NCBI GenBank assembly: GCA_028066595.1
Contig: JALCBJ010000027.1
Coordinates: 1-64,000 of the forward strand
Source of the DNA: Thermoanaerobaculia bacterium
GTDB lineage: Bacteria; Acidobacteriota; Thermoanaerobaculia; Multivoradales; J023
Reading direction: 5' to 3'
DNA: 64,000 bases
The position numbers and the translations under genes were made by a program. The notes under the pieces are model-generated. The model ran no database searches. It had not been told where the DNA came from and saw only the letters and a program-made list of their open reading frames with translations. Numbering within the stretch: the stretch's first letter is position 1; every line of letters starts with the position of its first letter. Below are positions 27,801 to 35,162 of this stretch, one piece after another.

Positions 27801-29189
27801 GAGGAGCGTAGGTTCGGGCTCCGGTGAGGCGTGGTCTGTCGGGCGATTCCACTCGACCACGACTCGCGACCTGTCCGCGGGTGTCAACCATGGGATTCGA
27901 TCCGGACTCGTCTCCGGCGAATCCAACAGGCCTCGAAGCAGCGTCCCGTAGGCGGTCGCCGCCTCTTGCATCAGGCCGTCGAGGTATCGGCTCCGATCGA
28001 AGCGCAGTGCCACGCGAGTCCGATCCGCCGGCTGGATGACCAGCTCCAGGTCGTAATGCGACCGTTCTGTCACCCGGACCGACTCCACCGCGACACCCGA
28101 GCCGGCGGCACCCGCGGCCCGGCGCAGGCCTTCGTCGATCGGGAATCCCTCGAACGCGAAGATCGGCTCGACGGGAGGATGCCCGCGCTGGATCTCGGCC
28201 AGGCCCAAGGTCTGGAACGGCTGACGGTCGACGGATTCGCGGTGCAGGCGCCGGATCAGGCTCTCCGTCGAGTCTGCGGGGCTCCAGCGGACGCGCCGCG
28301 GCAAGGTCGTGATGAACAACCCCACCATGTTGTCGATGCCCTGTAGCTCCGGAGGACGGCCCGAAGCGACCGAGCCGAAGACGACATCGCGCCGCCTCAA
28401 GGAGCGGCCGAGCAGGATCCCCCAGGCGGCCTCGAGACAGGTGCTGGGCGAGGTGCCGACCCGTGCAGCCAGCTCCTCGAGGCGCCGACCGTCCGCCGAG
28501 GAGAGCTCGAATCCGACCTCGCCGAGCTCGCCCGCTGCCTCCCGGCGCATAGGGCTGGGCAGCCTCGAGGACTCGGTGTATCCCGTCAAATAGTCGCGCC
28601 AATAGTCCCGCGCTGGCTGTTGCTCGCGATCCTCGAGCCATGAGATGAAGCGCGAGTATGGTTGTACGATCCCGAGATCCGCCGTCGTCCCCCGGCACTC
28701 GGCCTCGATCCATCGCATCATCTCCGAGAAAAGAAGGCCCGCGCTCCAGCCGTCGAGCAGGATGTGATGGAACGTGAACACCAAGCGCAACTGGTCGGCG
28801 GCATCAATTCCCAGATGCACCCGCCACGGTGGTTCTCTCGTGTCGAGTTCGAATCCACGGCTCTGGTCGTGGGCCAGCCAGTCAGCCCAGCCCGCGTCCG
28901 TATCCAGGGCTAGCCTCGGAAGCTCGGCGATGATCGGTGACGTTTCCCGCAGTACCGCCTGAAACGGACGGGTGAGTCGCTGAACGAAGACCGAACGCAG
29001 GATCTCGTGCCGCTTTGCCAGCGTGGACCACGCCCTGGCCATCGGTTCCGGTGTTTCGAGGCCGGAGAGGCGAGCCTCCACTTGGACGCAGTAGAGAGAA
29101 CGATCGTCGCTGAGGTTGGCCTGGAACAACAGGCCCTCCTGCATCGGCGACAGAGGGTAGAGATCCGCCAGGTTGGCGCGCGGAATCAT
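21828..29189 (-). CDS. NRPS: C-A-T-C-A(Asn, interrupted by PP-loop domain)-T
   Basis: Bimodular NRPS of 2453 residues. It opens with a COM-like MIPRANLADLYPLSPMQEG and a C domain of the DCL type (HHILLDG), fitting the epimerase at the end of the upstream protein. The first A domain (about 470-940) has pocket D-A-W-F-H-G-F-V-C, which I cannot assign. T1 serine is near 991. The second C (about 1045-1480) has HHIASDG. The second A domain (from about 1500) has pocket D-L-T-K-I-G-E-V-G, nearly identical to the published Asn code. Its C-terminal subdomain is split at about 1945-2277 by a zinc-ribbon/PP-loop ATP-pyrophosphatase, after which A9/A10 motifs (LPSHMVP, NSRGKID) resume. T2 serine is near 2394, and the tail ends in an acidic EILEEGVL. 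The ATG at 29189 overlaps the upstream stop. Confidence 0.95.
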   Translation of the reverse strand: MIPRANLADLYPLSPMQEGLLFQANLSDDRSLYCVQVEARLSGLETPEPMARAWSTLAKRHEILRSVFVQRLTRPFQAVLRETSPIIAELPRLALDTDAGWADWLAHDQSRGFELDTREPPWRVHLGIDAADQLRLVFTFHHILLDGWSAGLLFSEMMRWIEAECRGTTADLGIVQPYSRFISWLEDREQQPARDYWRDYLTGYTESSRLPSPMRREAAGELGEVGFELSSADGRRLEELAARVGTSPSTCLEAAWGILLGRSLRRRDVVFGSVASGRPPELQGIDNMVGLFITTLPRRVRWSPADSTESLIRRLHRESVDRQPFQTLGLAEIQRGHPPVEPIFAFEGFPIDEGLRRAAGAAGSGVAVESVRVTERSHYDLELVIQPADRTRVALRFDRSRYLDGLMQEAATAYGTLLRGLLDSPETSPDRIPWLTPADRSRVVVEWNRPTDHASPEPEPTLLSELLQHHATTRPDAVAVTDVEGSLSYGALDRRANQLARELIHRGIGREDRVGLATKKGRRLLLGICAIWKAGGCYVPLDPSLPAERLTALAKDAGVALILTEETSVEGLAGLDMPVLTLDTDRDWMKRPQTAPRVRLAPGNLAYMIYTSGSTGRPKGALLTHEPLANLALHTAESSGLRPGDRVLLLASISFDASVWEVARTLASGATLHFVDDETARPGAELAASLRERRITSLFLTPSALEVLPRPLPRSLHTVHTGGEACPSHLAEGWPEETRLVNFYGPTETTVCVSSDECRPGQPFEPPIGKPLRRCRIYLVDELGEPVAPGMAGEMWIGGLAVGRGYHRRPGLTADRFVPDELGDEPGQRLYRTGDLGRHLDDGRIVFAGRLDEQLKVRGFRVEPGEIETALLADASVAQAAVTRGDGDRLVAYLVPTNADSPDFSELRLRLRQKLPAYMVPSEFLTLSELPTMASGKIDRHALPAPDSAARSAPFVAPRTETERNLVDIWQDVLQRRPVSIEDDFFDLGGHSLLATRLVSRISSELDASLPLRELFENPRIALLADVLDQRAATVAEGHLPRAERSHHLPLSFAQERMWTLEQLQGSGRAYNVTLAVRLEGSVSWQALEQSLAEIVRRHESLRTTFAIHDGAPAQTILRHQAFSLTRIDLSSLAAADREVAAEDVITDTSAHGFDLERGPLLRTVLARFDTNDHLLVLVMHHIASDGWSTGVLTREIAALHEAMARGEPSPLPDLSAQYVDYAAWQRRRFERGEAESHLAYWRRQLEGAPQLTQLPLDRPRPAIQSTRGARHCFRLDAELTAALHRVARAHQASLYMTLVAGFAALLGRYSGDRDIVLGSLIANRGHRDTEAMIGFFVNTLALRIDLHGNPDFAALVRRVRTTTVDAYSHQELPFERVVEEISPTRVASHFPLVQAIVVLHNQPFDEVEMERVRLTPVAAAAEVPVRFDLELYFQERDDGLEGELLFNRDLFDAATAARLCRHLEILLRAATDAPERALSTLSLLSPSERHRLEAQRQATHRPRAAETVVDLFRQRAVENPDRLVLRGRDHQLSFRETARWADAVSHQLAEAGVARCDVVAVLLPRSVSAVVAILGVLEAGAAYVPIDPGDPDARITTLLAESGASAVVTTRNQLARISDLEWHGHVVEIDPRTIPDSRRRPATPRRNIVPGELAYVLYTSGSTGRPKGVMVTHGGLMNYLFWARSAYSIDAETSFALCSSLSFDLTVTSLFLPLITGGTLEVYERRSTSADLEVLTVVEDDRVDVLKVTPSHLRLLAQASPGRRLSRLIVGGEQFPTDLAREVTAALPVGAAIFNEYGPTECVVGCALHRFDSESDQRAAVAIGGPIDNTTLCVVDGRLEPVPDGVTGELLIAGAGVARGYLGHPRLTAERFLPDPLATGERRYLSGDRALLRPDGQLEFRGRIDRELKIQGFRVDPAEIEQALGEVEGVEQCVVTLRGAAVDDEVLRCARCGLSSEHPMATFEDDGVCTICHEYERHRHRAAEYFRPFEELEALFEQRATAPRHDCIMLYSGGKDSTYALYQLVAELGLNVLVFTLDNGFLSEQTLANIRRVTDHLGVEHHVATTPHMDEIFRDSLQRFSNVCNGCFKTIYTLGMRLARERGIRYIVTGLSRGQIFETRLAELHRVGVWEPAEIDQTVHDARKAYHREADACAEHLAGDLFADDSIFDEVRFVDFYRYSEAELGEMIRYLAEHAPWIRPSDTGRSTNCLINDVGISVHKRERGFHNYALPYSWDVRLGHKTWSEAVDELDDDIDAARVEDILVQIGYRPTNRRQQELVAYYSGSPERAKPKTASSGSGFGLDQLYLRTQLADVLPSHMVPERLVYLDDIPLNSRGKIDLASLPEPGKPARRRVEGPPNSATERKVARVWTEVLGIDQLDVGDDFFELGGHSLMATQVISRLRDVFSLLLPMQLIVENPTVRSLGAVIDDLESVASQPPQPSGDEILEEGVL
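22350..23345 (-). other. N-type PP-loop ATP-pyrophosphatase domain embedded in the Asn adenylation domain
   Basis: About 330 residues (1945-2277 of the NRPS encoded at 21828-29189) lie between A8 (KIQGFRVDPAEIE) and the strand before A9. They carry a four-cysteine zinc ribbon (Cys1950, 1953, 1970, 1973), the PP-loop SGGKDS at 2013-2018 and a further CxxC pair (Cys2085, 2088 in NVCNGCF). The arrangement matches N-acetyl sugar amidotransferases of the WbpG type. Enzymes of this fold adenylate a carbonyl oxygen and replace it with nitrogen or sulfur. In an Asn/Asp-selecting domain it could amidate Asp, make a thioamide, or dehydrate an amide to a nitrile. Which of these occurs is inference. The frame is open throughout and both flanks are intact, so it is not a broken gene. 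Confidence 0.85.
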
Positions 29190-32100
29190 GAAGTGATGCC
29201 CTCGAGCTCTTCCAGGCTGATCCCTGAGTACGTCAGATCGGCGGGCGTCACTTCGGGGTGCAAACGGCCACTGCAATGATCGATGACTTCGCCGATCGAA
29301 TCGCGCAGCGCGACGAGCAGCGCCTCCGTGCGGTGGCGGGAGAATCGGTGGCGGCTGTAGCCGATCTCCAGGAAGAGCCGTCCGCGGAGCACCGCGGCTC
29401 CGATATCCAGCTCGGTGGGCCGGGGGCTGTTGCCGTCGACGGAATCGCCGACGGGCTCCGACACCATGATCAGATCGCCGACGGTCATGGAAGCGTCGAA
29501 ATCGCCCAGATAGTTGAAGCTGGTGAGCGGTGCTGCGGGCTGGCTGCTTTCAGCGTTCAACAAGCCGTAGCCGAGACCGCGGTCGGGCACCGAGCGCAGT
29601 GCCTCCTTGATCGACTTGATCTGAAAGCCGAGGTCCTGGCCGGCGGGCAGCTCGAGTTGAAAAGGAAACCTCGTGGTGAACCAGCCGACGGTGCGCTCGA
29701 CCGGCAGGCCACTCGGCTGCTCGCCGAGGTCCTCACGTCCGTGTCGTTCGAGCACGATGACGCTGGACTTGGCGTCGGCCCAGATCTCCAGCGCGCGCGC
29801 CAGAGCTGTGAGAAGCAGATCCTCGGCGGTGGTCGAGTACGCGGCATTCGCCTTGACTCGCAGCAGATCGGTGCGCTCCTTCGATAGCTCGGTGCTGATC
29901 TGCTCCAGATCACGATAGCGGTTCGAGCCCTGCGGGTCGTCAGGACTGATGGCGACCGAATGTCCCTCGACCGCTTCCCAGTACTCCGCCTGCCGGCGGA
30001 TCGATGGGGAAGATGCGAGCTCGCCGAGCCTGGCTGCCCAGCTGCCGTAGGTTGCCGTCGACGGCGGCAAGGCGATCGGCCTCCCGTCCACTGCCTGCCG
30101 ATAGGCGGCGACGAAGTCATCCAGCAGGATGCGCCACGACGTACCGTCGATCACCAGGTGGTGGCCGACGAACAGGAGCCGATCACCGCGCGGATGGCGG
30201 AAGAGCGCAGCCTTGAACAACGGACCTTCCTCGAGGCGCAAGCTACCTTGGGTGCGGTGGGCGTGGCGTTCGAGCGCCCGCAGGGGATCTTGGTCCGGCT
30301 CGAGCTCCACCTCCTCGACGACGCACTCGAGCTCGACTTCCACCCGGCCGATCCAGCCGTCTCGAGTCTTGTGGAAGGTCGTCCGAAGAGCCGGATGTCG
30401 GGCGAACAGTCCGTTGATCGCCAGCTGGCAGGCGTTGGCCTCGAAGCCCACGCGATGTACAAAGAGCAAGGCTTGGTTGAAATGCTGTGGGCAGTGCTCG
30501 AAGTGGCGGAAGAACCAGCGCTGGATGGGTGCCAGGGGCTGCGGACCCTCGAGCGGCACGTCGGTGCGCTGCCGCGCCAGCCTCTTCAGTCGCGGTGTGA
30601 GCTCGGCAACGGTGGGATGAAGGAATAGATCCTGGACCCCGAGGCCGAGGTCGTGCTCGAGCAGACGCGACACCACCTGGATCGCCTTGATCGAGTCTCC
30701 ACCGAGGGCAAAGTAGTTGTCGTGGATCCCGACACGATCTCTACCGAGAACCGCGCCCCAAGCTTCGGCCACGGTTTGCTCGACAGCATTCCGCGGCGCC
30801 GCGAATTCGCTGCCGAGATCCAGATCCTCGACCTCGAGGGCTGCGAGGGCGCGCCTGTCGACCTTGCCGGACGAAGTCAGAGCGAGGGCCTGATGGCGAA
30901 GGAACCTGGAGGGAACCATGTACTCGGGAAGACACTCCAGCAAGCTGCCGCGCAGCAGCTCGACACTCAGCGAGCGATCGCCAGCGAAGTGCGCGATCAG
31001 CGAGCCTCCACCATCTCCTTCGGGATCGAACCGCACCGCCGCCTGTCGTACACCTTCGATCTCGAGGAGCGCGGCCTCGATCTCGCCAGGCTCGATGCGA
31101 AAGCCCCGGACCTTGATCTGATCGTCGATGCGGCCGCAGTAGATGAGATCTCCGTCGGTGAGCTTGGCGCGGTCACCGGAGTGGTAGAGGCGTTCGGAGT
31201 CGGCGAACGGATGAGGGCCGAATCGCTGAGCGGTGAGGCCAGGCTGACCGGTGTAACCGCGGGCGACGCCGGCCCCGGCGACGCAGATCTCCGCCGGTGT
31301 CCCTTGCGGCACGAGCTCGCCTCGGCGATCGAGTAGCAGGGTCGCCAGGGTCGGGATCGGCCGTCCGACGTTGGATAGATTGGCCGCGATCTCAGCGCCG
31401 CCGATTTCTTTGAACGTGACATGCACGGTCGTCTCCGTGATGCCATACATGTTGATCAGACGTGTGGACGGATAGCGCCGGGCAAACGACGCGAGGATCA
31501 CCGGCTTGAGCGCTTCTCCTCCGAAGATGAGGTATCGAAGCTCCAGCAGAGAGGGCAGGGTGTGCTCGCGGTCCGCCAGACCCGTGAACGCCGACGGTGT
31601 CTGGTTCAAGATCGTGACGCGTTCGAAGGTCAAGACGGCGAGGAGGGAATCGACGTCCCGAACGATCGGTCGTGGCACGATGACCAGTCGCGCTCCCGTG
31701 AGCAATGCGCCGTAGATCTCCCAGACCGAGAAGTCGAAGCTCGGCGAATGCACCAGCGCCCATCGGTCGTGCGTCGTGAAGTCGAAGAGGGGGCGATCGG
31801 TGGTGAGCAGACGAAGCACGTGTCGGTGCTCGACGACGACACCCTTGGGTCGGCCGGTGGAACCGGATGTGAAGATTACGTAGGCGGCCTGTCCCGGTGC
31901 CGGTCCGCTCCTGAGGTTGCCCGTGTTGGCGTCGGATGACTGGGTCGAGTGTGCTCCGAGCGTCATCGTTTTGACCGCCAACCCGTCCAAAACCGCCTTC
32001 ACGCCGGGCTCGATGAGCACGATCCCGGCGCCCGAGGCCTCGATCAGATACTCGACCCGTTCCTGCGGATACTCGGGATCGATGGGTACGTAGCAGCCGC

Positions 32101-35100
32101 CCGCTTTCAACACGGCCAGCATTGCAATGACGAGATCCGGCCCGCGATCTAGCAGCAGTGCCACGGCGTCCTCCGGCGTGAGACCGCGGGCTCGGAGACG
32201 GCGGGCCAACCGGTTGGCGCTGCGGTTGAGTTCGCCGTAGCTGAGGGCGGTGGCGCCGAAGGCGACGGCTATGGCATCGGGTCGCTCGGCTGCCCGGCGC
32301 TCGAACATCGTGCAGAGGGTCTCGTCGCGCGGGTAGCCGACCGCAACGGATTCCTCCGCCGCACGGAGCTGGGCCCGGGCCTCGTCCGCGTCGAGTCGAC
32401 AGAGCTCTGCGATCGACCGATCGGGTTCCTGGGCTAAGCGGGCGGCGAGATCGCCGAAGCTGCGGGCCAGTACCTCCACGGAGGCGGAGTCGAAGTGGTC
32501 TCGGTTGTAGACCAGCTCGCATTCGAGTCCGCCGGCCGACGGACGGCAGAGCAGCAGGAGATCGTACTTCCCCTGGCCCACAGCGCACTCGAGACGCTCG
32601 ATGTGCAGACCGTTGCCGTCGGTGGGCTCCGGTAGATCGTGCTCGTAGAGGAAGAGCACGTCGAAAAGCGCCGTTCGGCTCATGTCCTTTTCGGGATTCA
32701 GATGGGCGACGAGCCGGTCGAACGGCATATCTCGGTGCGCCACGGCCTCGCGTACCGTGTCATCGATGTGGGCGATCCACTGGCGTCCGGTAGAGGTGGG
32801 TAGCATCTCGTTGCGGAGTACCAGCAGATTGGCCAAGGGACCGACCAGGGACTCCGTCTCCGGGCGATCCCGCGTATCGACGCACGTGCCGACAACGATC
32901 TCGTCCTGGCCGGCTGACCGGTGGAGGACCAGCTCGAAGACGGCCAGCAACGAGCCGGGTCGCCCCGCACCGAGGTCGTCGAGTCCTCGTACCACGTCAC
33001 CTTCGAGCTGGAACGTGAGGCGACCTACGTCGAAGGTGTGGATCGCCTGACGCGGCCGGTCCGTCGGCAGGTCGAGTACCGCCACGCCGTCCCCGAGACG
33101 GCGCTGCCAGTAGGGCAGGAGGAGACGGTCGGTCTCGGGCAGAGAGTCGAGCCGGCTGCCCGCGAGATCGGTGAACGTGGGAGTGAACGTCTCGCCCTTT
33201 GGAAAACTGTCTGTTCGGTAGAGGCGGTCGATCTCGGACGCCAGGATCTGCAATGACGGGCGGTCCGCGACGATGTGATGAATCGTCAGCACCAGCAGGT
33301 GATCGTCCTCGCCAAGGCGCAGGAGCACACGCCGCCAGAGAGCTTCGCTCTCCATGTCGATCGGCTGCGTCACCTCCTCGAGCGCTAGCTCCACCAGATC
33401 GTTCCTCGAATGGAGGTGCGTTCCTCGAGATCGAGGATTCTGCGCGGTCGGTGGCGCTCTATCAACGACGACGAGTGGCTTCGAGCTCGGCGGCTCGACG
33501 CGTTGTCGCACCTGACCATCGCGGCTCTCGATCCGCAGTCGCAGTGCCGGATGGCGCTCCTCGAGTGAATGGAGCACGCGGCCCAGGCGATCGATGTCGA
33601 GACGACCGCGCAAATGCAGAATCAGCGGCAGATTGTGGTAGGTCGGGCTGTGTGGGTAGACGTTGCCGCGCTCGAACCGCTCGATGAACCAGAGCCGTTC
33701 CTGATGGTTAGACAAGCGTGCCTGCAGCGCGTCGGCGCGAGGTGTCGGGGAGACCCAGGTTTCGCGTAGACGGTCGAGTGCTTCGCGCTCCCGTCGCGAC
33801 AGGGACGGCAGCGCACCGAGGCGGGTCTCCGGTGCTGCGAGCAGGAGTTCGCCGAGCTCGGCCGCGTATTCGGCGAGATGGACGATCCGATCCCGGTCGA
33901 ACACGGCTCCGTCGTAGCTGAAGGCAAGCTCGACTTCGGTGCCCAGGGTCACGAAGAGATTCAGGGGATAGCCGCTCTCGTCGACCGCTGTCACTCGTTC
34001 GAGCTCGAATCCGACCGTGCTGTTCGCAAGCCGCTCCTCGACATCGAAGGGATAGTTGACGACGTCGAGTAGATGATCGAACAACGGCTCCGATCGACCG
34101 CTGACGGTCTGGATCCTCGGCAGAGACACGTGACTGTGCGCCTGCCGCTCCAACGCCCGCTCTTGGGCGTCGGCGAGGAACTGCAGAAACGTCTGCTGGA
34201 GCTGAAAACGCTGCCGCACCGGGATCGTGTTGATGAAAACGCCGACGATCCCCTGCGCGCCGTCGATCGGAACGTCGCGGCCCGATTCGATGGATCCGAA
34301 CACCACGTCGTCAGAGCCTGTGATCTTGGCCAGAACGAGGCCCCAGAGTGCGTGGACGAAGGTGCTCGGAGTGATGCGGTGGTTCGCGGCGAGGCGATTC
34401 AGCGCGTCGGCCGAACCCCTTGGAAGCGACACCCGCAGCTCTTCGATGGTCGACGAGCTGCGCGGATCGTCTATCGCCTGGGCAGTGAGGTGACCGCCGT
34501 CCCCGAGGCCTCGGAGCTCGTGACGCCACCACAGGATCGACCCTTCGTCGTCCTTCGTTCGCAGCCAGCGGACGTATTCGCGATGCTGGCGGGCAGGCGC
34601 CAGTGTGAGGGGTTCTCCTGCCGCCTGGCTGCGGTAGATCTCGAGCAACTCGCCGAGCAGAATCGCTTTGGACCAGCCGTCGAACGCGATGTGGTGGAAG
34701 GTCCAGACGGTTTCGAAACGATCCTCGGCGAGACGCAAGATGTTCACACGGCACAGGACATCTCGTTTCAGATCGAAGGGTTCGTGCCGTAGCGCTTGCC
34801 GGCGCGCGGTGACGGAGCGTTCCAGCTCGACCTCGCCGTTCGTTCCGGCGAAGGTGGAGAGATCTTCGATCTCCAGCTCCAGGGGCCGGTCGCGAAGCAC
34901 CAGCTGCAGCGGATGGGGTGCGCCTTCCCACACGAAGCTGGTTCGAAGCGACTCATGGCGGCGTACGAGCTCGTTCCAGGCAGCGCCATAGGCGTCGAGA
35001 TCGAGGCGCCCGCAGGTCCGAAAGGCGATCTGATCCTGGTAGACCGCCCGATCGCTGGCCTGGTCGCCAGCGTAGAGACATTCGAACAACATGCCCTCCT

Positions 35101-35152
35101 GGACCGGCGTCAGGCGGAGGATGTTGGCGACGTTCTCTTTGTGAAGGGGCAT
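29186..35152 (-). CDS. NRPS: C-C*-A(Thr)-T-E
   Basis: Protein of 1988 residues. The COM-like start MPLHKENVANILRLTPVQEG leads into a DCL-type C domain (about 8-440, HHIAFDG), as expected after the epimerase upstream. A second condensation-like domain follows directly (about 470-900). Its motif reads HHIVADRPS (from residue 625), with the conserved glycine replaced by arginine. The A domain (about 930-1430) has FTSGSTGRPKG, and its pocket D-F-W-N-I-G-M-V-H-K is exactly the published threonine code. The carrier motif is LGGDSIKAIQ near 1484. The epimerase (about 1530-1985) shows LAPIQRWFF, HHLVIDG, LERHGRE and RTVGWFT, so D-Thr (or D-allo-Thr) is likely. The start lies 10 nt after the upstream stop, and the stop overlaps the next start. 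The role of C* is open: dehydration of Thr, ester formation or a structural relic. Confidence 0.95.
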   Translation of the reverse strand: MPLHKENVANILRLTPVQEGMLFECLYAGDQASDRAVYQDQIAFRTCGRLDLDAYGAAWNELVRRHESLRTSFVWEGAPHPLQLVLRDRPLELEIEDLSTFAGTNGEVELERSVTARRQALRHEPFDLKRDVLCRVNILRLAEDRFETVWTFHHIAFDGWSKAILLGELLEIYRSQAAGEPLTLAPARQHREYVRWLRTKDDEGSILWWRHELRGLGDGGHLTAQAIDDPRSSSTIEELRVSLPRGSADALNRLAANHRITPSTFVHALWGLVLAKITGSDDVVFGSIESGRDVPIDGAQGIVGVFINTIPVRQRFQLQQTFLQFLADAQERALERQAHSHVSLPRIQTVSGRSEPLFDHLLDVVNYPFDVEERLANSTVGFELERVTAVDESGYPLNLFVTLGTEVELAFSYDGAVFDRDRIVHLAEYAAELGELLLAAPETRLGALPSLSRREREALDRLRETWVSPTPRADALQARLSNHQERLWFIERFERGNVYPHSPTYHNLPLILHLRGRLDIDRLGRVLHSLEERHPALRLRIESRDGQVRQRVEPPSSKPLVVVDRAPPTAQNPRSRGTHLHSRNDLVELALEEVTQPIDMESEALWRRVLLRLGEDDHLLVLTIHHIVADRPSLQILASEIDRLYRTDSFPKGETFTPTFTDLAGSRLDSLPETDRLLLPYWQRRLGDGVAVLDLPTDRPRQAIHTFDVGRLTFQLEGDVVRGLDDLGAGRPGSLLAVFELVLHRSAGQDEIVVGTCVDTRDRPETESLVGPLANLLVLRNEMLPTSTGRQWIAHIDDTVREAVAHRDMPFDRLVAHLNPEKDMSRTALFDVLFLYEHDLPEPTDGNGLHIERLECAVGQGKYDLLLLCRPSAGGLECELVYNRDHFDSASVEVLARSFGDLAARLAQEPDRSIAELCRLDADEARAQLRAAEESVAVGYPRDETLCTMFERRAAERPDAIAVAFGATALSYGELNRSANRLARRLRARGLTPEDAVALLLDRGPDLVIAMLAVLKAGGCYVPIDPEYPQERVEYLIEASGAGIVLIEPGVKAVLDGLAVKTMTLGAHSTQSSDANTGNLRSGPAPGQAAYVIFTSGSTGRPKGVVVEHRHVLRLLTTDRPLFDFTTHDRWALVHSPSFDFSVWEIYGALLTGARLVIVPRPIVRDVDSLLAVLTFERVTILNQTPSAFTGLADREHTLPSLLELRYLIFGGEALKPVILASFARRYPSTRLINMYGITETTVHVTFKEIGGAEIAANLSNVGRPIPTLATLLLDRRGELVPQGTPAEICVAGAGVARGYTGQPGLTAQRFGPHPFADSERLYHSGDRAKLTDGDLIYCGRIDDQIKVRGFRIEPGEIEAALLEIEGVRQAAVRFDPEGDGGGSLIAHFAGDRSLSVELLRGSLLECLPEYMVPSRFLRHQALALTSSGKVDRRALAALEVEDLDLGSEFAAPRNAVEQTVAEAWGAVLGRDRVGIHDNYFALGGDSIKAIQVVSRLLEHDLGLGVQDLFLHPTVAELTPRLKRLARQRTDVPLEGPQPLAPIQRWFFRHFEHCPQHFNQALLFVHRVGFEANACQLAINGLFARHPALRTTFHKTRDGWIGRVEVELECVVEEVELEPDQDPLRALERHAHRTQGSLRLEEGPLFKAALFRHPRGDRLLFVGHHLVIDGTSWRILLDDFVAAYRQAVDGRPIALPPSTATYGSWAARLGELASSPSIRRQAEYWEAVEGHSVAISPDDPQGSNRYRDLEQISTELSKERTDLLRVKANAAYSTTAEDLLLTALARALEIWADAKSSVIVLERHGREDLGEQPSGLPVERTVGWFTTRFPFQLELPAGQDLGFQIKSIKEALRSVPDRGLGYGLLNAESSQPAAPLTSFNYLGDFDASMTVGDLIMVSEPVGDSVDGNSPRPTELDIGAAVLRGRLFLEIGYSRHRFSRHRTEALLVALRDSIGEVIDHCSGRLHPEVTPADLTYSGISLEELEGITS

Positions 35153-35162
35153 GGAGATCGTC

